In this document: one piece after another, positions 27,567 through 36,911 of the stretch
Layout of the letters: the number at the start of each line of letters is the position of its first letter
Position numbering within the stretch: position 1 is the first letter of the stretch
DNA from: Actinoalloteichus fjordicus
GTDB taxonomy: Bacteria; Actinomycetota; Actinomycetes; Mycobacteriales; Pseudonocardiaceae
Assembly: GCF_001941625.1 (NCBI RefSeq)
Contig: NZ_CP016076.1
Location: 5,812,001 to 5,876,000 of the forward strand
Length of the DNA stretch: 64,000 bases
Reading direction: 5' to 3'
Position numbers and translations under genes: made by a program
Notes under the pieces: model-generated
What the model saw: the letters and a program-made list of their open reading frames with translations, nothing else
Database searches by the model: none
Told to the model about the DNA's origin: nothing

Positions 27567-29351
27567 ATGAGTAATCCTTTGGTGGCTGATGTGGTGGATT
27601 CGACGTCGTCGACGTCGGGTCTGTGGCTGGTGGAGTCGGTGAACTCGACCAACACCGCTATTCAGAACGGGGACTGGCTGGAGGCCGGTCTGGGGGTGGC
27701 GGATCTGGTGCTGTCCGCGCTGGACCCGTTCGCGACGATCATCTCCAACGGTGTGGGGTGGCTCATCGAACACGTCGGTCCGCTGTCGGATGCCCTGGAC
27801 GCGTTGGCGGGGAATCCCGACGAGATCCGCTCCCACGCCGACACCTGGTCCAACGTCGCGGGCGAGGTCAACTCCGTCGCCACCGAACTCGGCAACCTCA
27901 TCCAATCCGACGTCACCACCTGGACCGGTACGGCCGCCGACGCCTACCGGACTCGGGCCGCCGACACCGCCAACCTGATCCTCGCCGCCGGAGCAGCAGC
28001 GGGCGGCGCCGCCGAGGGCATCCAGAGGGCGGGCGAGGTCGTCTCGGCCGTGCGTGACGCGGTCCGTGACATCATCGCCGACGTCGTGGGCTCGATGGTC
28101 TCGTGGGCGTTACAGGTCCTGTTCACTCTCGGCATCGGGCTGATCTGGGTGGTTCCCAAGGTCGTCGCCAAGGTCGCTCAGACCGCCGCGACCATCGCGC
28201 AGCTCATCACCAAGCTCACCACCTCCCTCAACCGGCTCAAGCCGCTGCTCGGCACACTCGGCGACGACTTCGCCACCGCCGCCCGAGGCCTCAAAGCCAT
28301 CAAGCCCGGCGACAACCACACCCCCCGCGCACTCGACGCACCCACCACCACCCCGTCCACCGCCCGAAGCACCACCCCCGACACCGGACCACCCATCACC
28401 GCCGACAACAACCCCGCAGACAGCCCACGACCCGACATCGACATCTCGGGCAGCAGCCCCGACGGAGCGACCGGCACCCGAGGCGCACCCGACATCAGCC
28501 CCACCGGCACCCGAAGCCTGCCCGGCGGCAACACCTCGCGCTCACTCGACGACGGCGCCCACGCACTCAGCCCCAGCGCCGCGCGGAGCTTCGACTTCCC
28601 ACCCATGGCGGATCGCAACCCGACCACCCCGGGACTGGGCGGCCCCTCCACCGCGCCAAGCTCACGACCAGCCGGGGCGCAGTGGAACCACTTCACCGAT
28701 GGCTTCGTCCGCAACCCCGCCGACCCCACCGGGCCGCCGTTGAGGCGACGATTCCGCCTCGACACGGTGTACTCGAACACGTTGCGGGACAAAAACGGCC
28801 GAGTGCTGGGAATCGGGTTCCCGACAAAACCGGAGGACGCGAGAAACCAGCAGAACTGGGCGAACGCGGACCACGGTCACTGGGACCGGAAGAACCTCGA
28901 AATCGCCCGCGACCGTCCCCAAGACCGCCCGACCGGGTACTGGGAGCGTACGGCCCCGTGGGCCAATGAGCCGAGTCCTTCCCGCCCGTTCGTCGCGATG
29001 GCTCACTCGGGCGGAAACCAGTTCCAGGTCCAGACTCCGACGGGCCCGAACAACCAGATGGAGAATGTCACGGTCACGCCCGAGTCGTACCACAAGATCG
29101 TGACCAGTAACCGGGTCTACCAGGACCGCATGGCAGGAAACACGAACCCGCTCCTCATGGTGTCGTGCAACACGGGTTCGCCGGGGAGGGAAGGGGCGTC
29201 GAGGTTCGCCAACGCACTACACGAGAGCGGCGACTACCGGTCCGTCTACGCCCCCAACAGCCTGGCGAGCCACGGGGTCATGCCGGACAACAAGGCCGTC
29301 ATCGCGGTGGATCGCGTCAACGGGATTCCCGCCGGATACAACCGGTTCTAG
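27567..29351 (+). CDS. T7SS-linked effector, WXG-type module + clan CD-like peptidase domain (effector 1)
   Basis: A 594-residue protein in three parts. Residues 1-250 are a helical module with a WTG turn near W119 (TTWTGTAADAY) and a hydrophobic helix (~173-197), as in WXG100-type type VII secretion substrates. Residues ~250-370 are a Pro/Thr/Ser-rich linker. The C-terminal ~220 residues hold VLGIGFP, W..., PFVAMAHSGG (His480) and NPLLMVSCNTG (Cys534), followed by FANAL and VYAPNS. The His-Gly-like and Ser-Cys sites, each after a hydrophobic strand, and the FA-xAL/V-xAP tail resemble C80/CPD-type clan CD peptidases. Substrate unknown; likely a contact-dependent toxin. No neighbouring immunity gene recognised. 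Confidence 0.75.
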   Translation: MSNPLVADVVDSTSSTSGLWLVESVNSTNTAIQNGDWLEAGLGVADLVLSALDPFATIISNGVGWLIEHVGPLSDALDALAGNPDEIRSHADTWSNVAGEVNSVATELGNLIQSDVTTWTGTAADAYRTRAADTANLILAAGAAAGGAAEGIQRAGEVVSAVRDAVRDIIADVVGSMVSWALQVLFTLGIGLIWVVPKVVAKVAQTAATIAQLITKLTTSLNRLKPLLGTLGDDFATAARGLKAIKPGDNHTPRALDAPTTTPSTARSTTPDTGPPITADNNPADSPRPDIDISGSSPDGATGTRGAPDISPTGTRSLPGGNTSRSLDDGAHALSPSAARSFDFPPMADRNPTTPGLGGPSTAPSSRPAGAQWNHFTDGFVRNPADPTGPPLRRRFRLDTVYSNTLRDKNGRVLGIGFPTKPEDARNQQNWANADHGHWDRKNLEIARDRPQDRPTGYWERTAPWANEPSPSRPFVAMAHSGGNQFQVQTPTGPNNQMENVTVTPESYHKIVTSNRVYQDRMAGNTNPLLMVSCNTGSPGREGASRFANALHESGDYRSVYAPNSLASHGVMPDNKAVIAVDRVNGIPAGYNRF

Positions 29352-29540
29352 TCTGGAACGGCAGCGACGGCCTTATTCGCTTCCGGCGGGGGCAGGCACG
29401 GGCGGGCGACTGTGGCGGTTCACCACCCGACTGTGCCGGTTGGGATGATGCCGGTTCGCATGCGCGGTGCCTGCCTGCCGAGCAGGCGAGGCGACCACCG
29501 GTGAGGCCTGTCCGCTCGACGGACCGACGAGCATCAGAGA

Positions 29541-30398
29541 GGGATGGACGATGGGTAATCCTTTAGTGGCTGATGTGGTGGACTCGACGACGTCGACGTC
29601 GGGTCTGTCGCTGGTGGAGTCGGTGAACTCCACCAACCAGGCCATCGGCAACGGCGACTGGCTCGAAGCAGGACTCGGCACCGCCGATCTGGTGATGTCC
29701 GCGCTCGATCCCTTCGCCACCATCATCTCCAACGGCGTCGGCTGGCTCATCGAACACGTCGGACCCCTCTCCGACGCCCTCGACTCCCTCGCAGGCAACC
29801 CCGACGAAATCCGCTCCCACGCCGACACCTGGACCAACGTCGCCGACGAAGTCAACTCCGTCTCCACCGAACTCGGCAACCTCATCCAATCCGACGTCAC
29901 CACCTGGACCGGCGCCGCAGCGGATGCCTACCGCGACCGCGCCACCGACACCGCCAACCTCATCCTCGCCGCCGGAACAGCCGCAGGCGGCGCCGCCGAC
30001 GGCATCCACAAAGCAGGCGAAGTCGTCACCGCCGTCCGCGATGCCGTCCGCGACATCATCGCCGACGTCGTCGGCTCCATGGTCTCCTGGGCCTTACAGG
30101 TCCTCTTCACCCTCGGCATCGGACTCATCTGGGTCATCCCCAAAGTCGTCGCCAAAGTCGCCCAAACCGCCGCCACCATCGCCCAACTCATCACCAAACT
30201 CACCACCTCCATGTCCAAACTCACCCCCCTCCTCAAAAAACTCGGCGACGACTTCAGCACCGCCACCAACGGCCTCAAAAACATCAAAACCAGCAACAAC
30301 CACAACGCCCGCAGCCTCGACGCACCACCCGTCACCCCCAACGGCACCCGAGGCAGCGGCAGCGGCGACACCGGGCCCCCCATCACACCCAACGGCAC
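29541..30398 (+). repeat. Direct repeat copy 1 (~858 bp)
   Basis: Reads as identical to 36912-37769, from 10 bp before the ATG through the WXG module and the first part of the linker. Offset 7371 bp. Confidence 0.9.
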
Positions 30399-31296
30399 AG
30401 ACGGGCCGACCAACAGAGGCGGCGGCGGAGGCGCACCAGGCGTCTCGCCCAGCAACACCACGCCGGACACCTCCCGAGGCGCCCCCGACATCAACACCTC
30501 CGGCAGCGTCAATCAGCCCCGGTCGGCCCCCGGCAGCACGATGCCCGGTCTCGGCGGAAACCCGACCACTCCGGCGGCGCCCACCCCCACGCCCGGCCCC
30601 TGGGGGGCCAATCCGCCCACCATCACCGGAAAACCGTCGCTGAGCTTCGGCCTCTTCAGCAAGAACTTCTCCGCCGACAAGGTCACCGAGCACACGATCA
30701 AGGACAGGTACGGCCGGCCGCTCGGCGTCGGTTTCCCGTCACAGAAGCAAGACGTGAAATCCGATACGATCTGGGGTGCGAAACCAAATCAGGACTGGAA
30801 GTTCAAATACGAACAGAGGCCACACGACTCGAAGAATCCGAACGCCACGAAGCCGGCCCCGTGGGCGATCAACTCCCCACTCGGATCGACACCGTTCCCC
30901 GCGCTGGCACATGGCAGCAAGGACAAGTTCATCGTCGAGGCCGCGATCGGGCCCGGCGGGGCGAAGATGGACGTCGAACTCTCCGGCGCCGAATATCACA
31001 AGCTCCTCAGCAATCACCAGACGTACAAGAACGCCATGAACGGGAATGAGAACCCGCTTCTCCTGGTGTCCTGTGATACCGGATCAGGCAAGGCAGGCAA
31101 GGACTTCGCCGATGCACTCGGCAAGAGCAACGACTCGAAGCACGACGTCTATGCGCCGACGACGACGGCGTGGGCCAACGCGACCGCCAGCGGTCCTGGC
31201 GGTGCGACCGATCGTCCGCACGCGACGTCAAGCCTCGAGGTCGACGCCGAGAGCAGCAGCGCGCCGGGACGGTTCAACAGATACCCGCATCAATGA
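29551..31296 (+). CDS. T7SS-linked effector, WXG-type module + clan CD-like peptidase domain (effector 2)
   Basis: A 581-residue paralogue of the effector at 27567, with the same layout: module 1-245 (WTG at 119-121, hydrophobic helix ~173-197), Gly/Pro/Thr-rich linker, then the C-terminal domain with GRPLGVGFP, PFPALAHGS (His454) and NPLLLVSCDTG (Cys508), FADAL and VYAPTTT. His-to-Cys spacing is 54 residues, the same as in the other two copies. The first ~850 bp read as identical to the gene at 36922, and 89 bp within the peptidase domain (30917-31005) are also identical, while the rest diverges. The frame extends upstream to 29467, but ATG 29551 matches the other copies and has GGGATGGA before it. 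Confidence 0.75.
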   Translation: MGNPLVADVVDSTTSTSGLSLVESVNSTNQAIGNGDWLEAGLGTADLVMSALDPFATIISNGVGWLIEHVGPLSDALDSLAGNPDEIRSHADTWTNVADEVNSVSTELGNLIQSDVTTWTGAAADAYRDRATDTANLILAAGTAAGGAADGIHKAGEVVTAVRDAVRDIIADVVGSMVSWALQVLFTLGIGLIWVIPKVVAKVAQTAATIAQLITKLTTSMSKLTPLLKKLGDDFSTATNGLKNIKTSNNHNARSLDAPPVTPNGTRGSGSGDTGPPITPNGTDGPTNRGGGGGAPGVSPSNTTPDTSRGAPDINTSGSVNQPRSAPGSTMPGLGGNPTTPAAPTPTPGPWGANPPTITGKPSLSFGLFSKNFSADKVTEHTIKDRYGRPLGVGFPSQKQDVKSDTIWGAKPNQDWKFKYEQRPHDSKNPNATKPAPWAINSPLGSTPFPALAHGSKDKFIVEAAIGPGGAKMDVELSGAEYHKLLSNHQTYKNAMNGNENPLLLVSCDTGSGKAGKDFADALGKSNDSKHDVYAPTTTAWANATASGPGGATDRPHATSSLEVDAESSSAPGRFNRYPHQ

Positions 31297-31358
31297 CGTC
31301 CTTCGGCGACAACACCCCGCAGCCCGCCTGACCTGGATGAAGATCGGAGCACAGCACG

Positions 31359-34300
31359 GTGACCGACAACGAGCCCGCCACAGGCCTGCAGCACTGGGTG
31401 GTTCTTCCTTCCCCCAGCTGGCAGCACGTCGAAGGCGAGTCACCGCCGCCGGACGAGATCGTCGGGGCCTGGCCGTACGACGGGCAGGGCGGTTTCGGCG
31501 TCTTCGAGCCGAATCCCGGCTATGTGCCCAGTGGTCCCGAGATCCCGACGGACCCCGCCGACGCGGCGATCCGGCTCGCGCTCGGCGGCGATGAATCGGC
31601 CACCGGGGAGATCGTGCCGCTGCTGTGGAACGCGGCCTTGGAGACGCCGGTGGCCGACGACGGCACACCGCTGATCGCGACGTCTCCCGACGGCGTGCCT
31701 TGTGTGGTGGTCACCACCGCCGCGATCAACCGAGGCCGCGTCGAGGCTCCGCTCTGGCGGCGGGTGACGGCCGGTGAACTCGTCGAACTCCTTCCCCCCG
31801 AGACCGATCTGTTCATCAACCCGGACGGCCCCGCCGCGATGCGGCTGGACGCCGTCGCCTTCCGCGAGGGAGCGCCTGCGGGCGAGCAGGCCGCGGGCCT
31901 CGGCTCCGCCGACATGTTCGGTCTGCCGGACGGGCCGCGCAGCAGGGCCGTGCCGCAGGACGGCCGGTTCTGCGAATCCGGCCCGGTGGACGTCGTTACC
32001 GGGGACGTGATCCTCAGCCAGACCGATCTCGACCTGCCAGGCTGGCTGCCGGTGGTGCTGACCCGCACCCATGTCTCGTCCTACCGGGCAGGCCGCCTCT
32101 TCGGCAGTTCCTGGGCGTCCACCCTGGACCAGCGCCTCGAGCACCACGTCAACGGACTCCGGTACTTCTCCCCCGACGGCATGGTGCTGCACTACCCGAC
32201 GCTGGAGGCGGGCGTGCCCGCCCTGCCGCTGGCGGGCCCCCGACTGCCGCTGACGCTGACGGACAGCGGTGTCCACGTGTTGGGCGATCGGGCGGAGGGC
32301 AGGCTGTCGTACTTCGCCGCGGTGCCCGGCAGCGAGGACCGCCTCCCGTTGATCTCCGTCGAGCACCAGAGCGGGCACCACATCGCGATCGAGCACGACG
32401 CCCAGGGCATGCCCGCAGCTCTCCGGCACAGTGCGGGTCAACGCGTGTCGATCGACATCGCCGACGGGCGGATCAGCAGGCTGCGACTGCACGCGAACGA
32501 CGATGCCGAACCACTGACGATCACCCGCTACGGCTACGACGAGGCGGGCAACCTCACCGAGGTGATCAACTCGGCCGGGTCGGCGTACCGGTTCGCCTAC
32601 GACGCCGAACAGCGCATCACCGGCAGGCAGGACCGGGCCGCGACCTGGTACCGCTACGAATACGACGCCGAAGGCCGCTGTGTCCGCGCTGCCGGGACCG
32701 AAGACAGGGCCAGCGCCGTCTTCCATCACGACCGCAGGCAGATGTTCACCGCCGTCACCAACGCAGCGGGCGCGACGAGGGCTTATCAGTACAACGACCT
32801 CGGTCAGGTCGTCGCCGTGACCGACGCTCTCGGCAACGCCACCCGCTTCGAGTGGAACCGCCACGATCAGCTGATCACCGACATCGGCCCGCTCGGAAAC
32901 ATCACCCGCCGGGAATGGGATGCGGACGGCAATCTCGTCGCCGTCCTCCACCCCGACGGAGGACGCACCGAGACCGGCTACGACCAACTCGGCAGGCCGG
33001 TCCGCGTCACCCGACCGGACGGGGCGAGCCACCACTGGCAGTACGACGGACTCGGCAGGCTCCTGTCAGAGACCGACGCTGCGGGCGCGACGACCGCCTA
33101 CGACTACGACGAGGTCGAGCGGGTGACGACCATCCGCAACGCCCTCGGCGGTGTGACCCGTCTGCTCCGCGACGCACGCGGCCTGCTGACCGCACGGATC
33201 GACGAACTGGGCAACCGGACGAACTACGAACTGGACGCGCTGGGGCGGGTCGTCTCCGCCACCGACGCCGCGGGGAACGTCACCCGCTACGGATGGACCA
33301 TGGAGAACCTGGCCGCGTGGGTGACCGAGCCCAACGGCCGAACCGAGCGCTGGAGTCACGACGGCGAGGGCAACTGCGTCGAGCACGTCGATGCCCTCGG
33401 CCAGGTTCATCGCGCGGAGTACGGGGCGTTCGGCCTGGTGACGGCTCGGATCGCGCCGGACGGCGCCCGCACCGGCTATGACTACGATTCCGAGCTGCAG
33501 CTGGTCTCGGTGACCGACCCGGCAGGCCTGACGTGGACCTATGACTACGACGCAGCCGGGAACCTGGTTGCCGAGACGGACTTCGACGGGCGGACGCTGC
33601 ACTACGGATTCGACGCGGCGGGCCGGATCGTCGCCAAGGCCAATGCAGTCGGCCAGACGATCACCTATGTCCGGAACGCGGCAGGCGACATCATCGAGGA
33701 GGTCGCGGACGGGGTCACCACCGTCTACACCCGGGATGCGGCAGGCCGGGTGATCGGCACCAGCAGCCCCGGCGTGCAGACCTCGTTCGAGTACGACGGC
33801 CTCGGCAGGGTGATCTCCCAGACCTGCAACGGCGCGACGAGCACCTTCGGCTACGACGCGGTCGGCCGCCGAGTGCGGCGGACCACCCCGGTGGGTCTCG
33901 AGAGCGTCTGGAGCTACGACGCGGCAGGCCGCCCGGCAAGCCTGACCGTCGACGGGCACACGATCTCTTTGGAGCACGACGCTTCGGGCGACCAGACCCG
34001 CCGGGCCCTCGGCCCGAACGCCACGCTCACCCAGACCTGGGAGGGGAACCAGCGGCTCCGTTCCCAGGCGTTGACGACGGCGATCCTGGTCGACGGCGTG
34101 GCCAGGGGGTCGTCGGTCTCGCAGCGTCGCGCCTATCTGTATCAGGCGGACGGCGGGGTCGTCGCGGTGACCGACCAGCTCTCCGGGCCTCGCGAATTCA
34201 CCCTCGACACCCGCGGGCGGGTCACGGCCGTCGAGGCCTCGGGCTGGACCGAGGCGTACGCCTACGACCACATCGGCAACATCACCCATGCCGACGTCGC

Positions 34301-35396
34301 CGACACCGACGAGCGGCCGGACGTCGCCGCCATGACCCGAATGCCCTCGACGACCAGTCAGGGACCTCGCACCTACACCGGCACCTTGATCACCCGCGCG
34401 GGAAGCGTCGCCTACGAGCACGATGCGCAGGGTCGCGTGGTGGCGCGGAAGGTGACCCGAGACGGCGAGGTCGTCGAGGAATGGCACTACGCCTGGGACT
34501 CCTTCGATCGACTCACCGACGTGCTCACCCCGAAGGACGATCACTGGCGCTACCGCTACGACACCGAGGGCAGGCGCATCCGCAAGGAGCGGCGCAGCGT
34601 GGGACTGGACGGCCTGGAAGCGGGTACGGTCCTGGAGCGAGTCGACTTCAGCTGGGACGGCGACCGGATCGTCGAACAGATCCACACCGCCCCGAACTCG
34701 GACGGCGAGCTGGTCAGCCTGGTCATCGCCTGGGACTGGGAACCGGGCGGCTTCCGCGTCCTGACCCAGTTCGAACGCACCACCGCCGTCGGGCCGGACG
34801 CGGCTGAGCAGGACTGGGTGGGCGAACGGTTCCATCACATCGTCACCGACCTGGCCGGCTCCCCCGCAGAACTCGTCGACGAGGACGGCAGCATCGCCTG
34901 GCACGCCCATCACACGCTGTGGGGCAGGCATCTCGGCGGGGACGCCGCACCGCCGACGCCGCTGCGTTTCCCCGGTCAGTACCACGACGACGAGTCCGGC
35001 CTGCACTACCACCGGCACCGCTACTACGACCCGACCACCGGCCGCTATCTGAGTAAGAATCCGCGCGGGCTCGGACCGGCGCCCAATCCCTACAGCTACG
35101 TCGCCAACCCGGTGGTCGCCAGCGACCCGTCGGGCTTGGCAGGCGATCAACAGGGCGGTGAGAACCCGGCTCCCGTCGGCGACCCCCGTGGGCGCACGGG
35201 CAGCGGATCGTCCGGCGGCACGGAGATCGTCAGCCTGCCGCAGCGCGCGCCGTCGGTCGGTCCGGATGCGGGCGGCAGGCCCACTCGGCCCACAGCTCCG
35301 CAGCTGCTCTGTCTGCCTGCGCACATCACGTCGGACCCGAAGTACGCAGGCTATCTGGGTGCGAGTCCCGACGTCACGGCGTCGAGCCCGAGCTGA
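31359..35396 (+). CDS. RHS-repeat protein with N-terminal T7SS-associated domain
   Basis: A 1345-residue RHS protein. Residues 1-175 are a T7SS-associated (SseB-like) domain: HWVVLPSPSW, EIVGAWP, FEPNPGY-PSGPE-PTDPADAAIRLAL, DGVPCVVVTTA, FINPDGPAAMRL. From ~204 (SGPVDVVTGDVIL) comes the DUF6531 start of the RHS shell, then about twenty YD repeats, ending with the core motif GQYHDDESGLHYHRHRYYDP (residues ~1206-1226). The usual DPLGL boundary is changed to NPRGL. The last ~85 residues are low-complexity with no toxin fold, so this cage appears toxin-less. GTG 31359 has GGAGC upstream. Follows effector 2 after 62 bp, probably one operon. Confidence 0.85.
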   Translation: MTDNEPATGLQHWVVLPSPSWQHVEGESPPPDEIVGAWPYDGQGGFGVFEPNPGYVPSGPEIPTDPADAAIRLALGGDESATGEIVPLLWNAALETPVADDGTPLIATSPDGVPCVVVTTAAINRGRVEAPLWRRVTAGELVELLPPETDLFINPDGPAAMRLDAVAFREGAPAGEQAAGLGSADMFGLPDGPRSRAVPQDGRFCESGPVDVVTGDVILSQTDLDLPGWLPVVLTRTHVSSYRAGRLFGSSWASTLDQRLEHHVNGLRYFSPDGMVLHYPTLEAGVPALPLAGPRLPLTLTDSGVHVLGDRAEGRLSYFAAVPGSEDRLPLISVEHQSGHHIAIEHDAQGMPAALRHSAGQRVSIDIADGRISRLRLHANDDAEPLTITRYGYDEAGNLTEVINSAGSAYRFAYDAEQRITGRQDRAATWYRYEYDAEGRCVRAAGTEDRASAVFHHDRRQMFTAVTNAAGATRAYQYNDLGQVVAVTDALGNATRFEWNRHDQLITDIGPLGNITRREWDADGNLVAVLHPDGGRTETGYDQLGRPVRVTRPDGASHHWQYDGLGRLLSETDAAGATTAYDYDEVERVTTIRNALGGVTRLLRDARGLLTARIDELGNRTNYELDALGRVVSATDAAGNVTRYGWTMENLAAWVTEPNGRTERWSHDGEGNCVEHVDALGQVHRAEYGAFGLVTARIAPDGARTGYDYDSELQLVSVTDPAGLTWTYDYDAAGNLVAETDFDGRTLHYGFDAAGRIVAKANAVGQTITYVRNAAGDIIEEVADGVTTVYTRDAAGRVIGTSSPGVQTSFEYDGLGRVISQTCNGATSTFGYDAVGRRVRRTTPVGLESVWSYDAAGRPASLTVDGHTISLEHDASGDQTRRALGPNATLTQTWEGNQRLRSQALTTAILVDGVARGSSVSQRRAYLYQADGGVVAVTDQLSGPREFTLDTRGRVTAVEASGWTEAYAYDHIGNITHADVADTDERPDVAAMTRMPSTTSQGPRTYTGTLITRAGSVAYEHDAQGRVVARKVTRDGEVVEEWHYAWDSFDRLTDVLTPKDDHWRYRYDTEGRRIRKERRSVGLDGLEAGTVLERVDFSWDGDRIVEQIHTAPNSDGELVSLVIAWDWEPGGFRVLTQFERTTAVGPDAAEQDWVGERFHHIVTDLAGSPAELVDEDGSIAWHAHHTLWGRHLGGDAAPPTPLRFPGQYHDDESGLHYHRHRYYDPTTGRYLSKNPRGLGPAPNPYSYVANPVVASDPSGLAGDQQGGENPAPVGDPRGRTGSGSSGGTEIVSLPQRAPSVGPDAGGRPTRPTAPQLLCLPAHITSDPKYAGYLGASPDVTASSPS

Positions 35397-35462
35397 ATCC
35401 GATGCGGCCCTCCGCGCGGCACGAGGGTCGAGCATGATCGGACAGGACGCGTCCCGCAGTGT

Positions 35463-35494
35463 CCGGACGGCTCGGGTTGATGCGAGCCGTCCGG
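35463..35494. terminator. Hairpin after RHS gene 1
   Basis: CCGGACGGCTC and GAGCCGTCCGG, 11-bp perfect stem with 10-nt loop, 67 bp after the RHS stop. Confidence 0.6.
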
Positions 35495-35569
35495 CCGCAG
35501 GACGTCCGGTGAGCGGAGCCTCCGCGGACGGCGCCAGGGTCGGACGGCGCCATGTCGGTAGGCAACGAG

Positions 35570-35597
35570 CGAACGGGCAGCGTGGTCTGCCCGTTCG
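35570..35597. terminator. Second hairpin downstream of RHS gene 1
   Basis: CGAACGGGCA and TGCCCGTTCG, 10-bp perfect stem, 8-nt loop. May be a back-up terminator. Confidence 0.45.
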
Positions 35598-35998
35598 GGC
35601 AGCCCTGAGTGCGACTGGGCACGGTGTCTGTCGCCACCGGATTCGGATACGGCAGGATCAGCGGCTGCGGGAGGCCGTCGGCGGCGCTCCTGGAGCCACT
35701 GAATCGTCCGAGGCCTCGCACAGTGTCGGAGGGAATTCGATGATCCGGCCGCACGCAGACAGGAGTCGGCCGCCTGCCTCTGCCGGTACGGCGGCGACGG
35801 GCTCTGACCAGGACTCGGCAGGGCCGATCCGGTCGGCCGATCCTCGGCTCTCCCGCCCTGTTCTGGTTCTCGCCCGCGTGCCACGAGAACACGCCCGGCA
35901 CGGCCGCCGAGGGCAGCACAGTCCACCGAGGAAATCCGTGTCGTACCCGGCCACGCCGACGGCGGGTGGGCACACCGACGAGGAACGAGCACGACGCG
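35598..35998. other. Gene-free stretch in the toxin island
   Basis: Together with 35397-35597 this leaves ~600 bp without a recognisable gene, where an immunity gene would be expected. Open frames are Arg/Pro-rich. Confidence 0.4.
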
Positions 35999-36580
35999 GT
36001 GAATGATCACAGGCCCGAGACGACTGCGAATGATCGGCAGAACTGGGTGGTGCTGACGTCGCCGGAGTGGCGACGTCGAGACGACACGACAGCGCCGCCC
36101 CCCGAGGCGATCGTGGGTGCGTGGCCGCTCGGCGTGGGCGAAGGTGTGGGTCTGTTCGAGCCGAATCCCGGGTATCAGCCGAGTGGGCCGGAGGTGCCGA
36201 CTGATCCGGTGGATGCGGCGATCCGGTTGGCGTTGACCGGTGATGTGACGGCGAGCGACCAGATCGTCCCGCTCTTGTGGAACGCCGTTCTGGAGGTTCC
36301 GGTGGCACAGGACGGGAGTCCGCTGGTGGCGGCGGCGCCGGACGGCGTGCCCTGTGTCGTCGTGGCGACCGCTGCGGTGAACCGGGCTCGGATCGAGGCG
36401 CCGTTGTGGCGTCGGGTGTCGGCGGCGGAGCTGGTGGGCCTGCTACCCGCAGCGACGGACGTGTTGATCAACCCGGACGGCCCGGCGGCCATGCGCCTGC
36501 TCGCCGACATCTTCCGCGACGGCCCGCCACCGGATGCGGAGCCTGCGGGACCGGGGATCACCGATCGGCTCGACATGTGA
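35999..36580 (+). CDS. Type VII secretion system-associated protein (stand-alone)
   Basis: A 193-residue single-domain protein, about two-thirds identical to residues 1-190 of the RHS protein at 31359: QNWVVLTSPEW, AIVGAWPLG, FEPNPGYQPSGPEVPTDP, DAAIRLAL, DGVPCVVVATA, LWRRVSAAEL, INPDGPAAMRL. The pattern is that of the T7SS-associated/SseB-like family common in actinobacteria. It is likely a cytoplasmic adaptor, chaperone or immunity factor for the WXG-module effectors. GTG 35999 is chosen by alignment with the fused copy and has GAGGAACG upstream; GTG 35966 is the alternative. Located 341 bp before effector 3. Confidence 0.75.
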   Translation: MNDHRPETTANDRQNWVVLTSPEWRRRDDTTAPPPEAIVGAWPLGVGEGVGLFEPNPGYQPSGPEVPTDPVDAAIRLALTGDVTASDQIVPLLWNAVLEVPVAQDGSPLVAAAPDGVPCVVVATAAVNRARIEAPLWRRVSAAELVGLLPAATDVLINPDGPAAMRLLADIFRDGPPPDAEPAGPGITDRLDM

Positions 36581-36911
36581 GGACTGTCGTCGTGGCGAGT
36601 TCCCCCTTGCCTGCGGCCGCAAGGGCACTCAGTCTCGCCGCCGATCGTCGAGGCCGTCGCCGGCCTGAACGTCCTCGATGTCGGGTCGGGTCGGATCGGA
36701 TCGACCGGGGCGCCGCTCCCCCTGAGCGGGCCGTGCCGTCGTCGCCGCTGCCCCGATCGCTTCCCTGGATCGCACCCATGACCAGCCCTGCCGGGCCGAC
36801 GACACCCGGCGCGGTTCTCGTCCGAGGTGGCGGGGACGACACACACCACACGTACGACATTGACGGCATGTCCTGATCCGTTGCGGGTGAGACGTGTCTA
36901 TTCGGGAGATG
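36581..36911. other. Gene-free spacer
   Basis: Spacer between the T7SS-associated gene and effector 3. No hairpin or gene recognised. Confidence 0.35.

Noticed and set aside
27567-31296. L,D-transpeptidase (YkuD) or papain-like domain in the effectors
   Set aside because: YkuD has the SHGC motif with a much shorter His-Cys distance, and papain-like enzymes have Cys before His; here His precedes Cys by 54 residues.
33066-35435. 789-aa open frame opposite RHS gene 1
   Set aside because: Exact antisense shadow of the YD repeats; Val/Asp/Gly-rich with no domain, and no Shine-Dalgarno.
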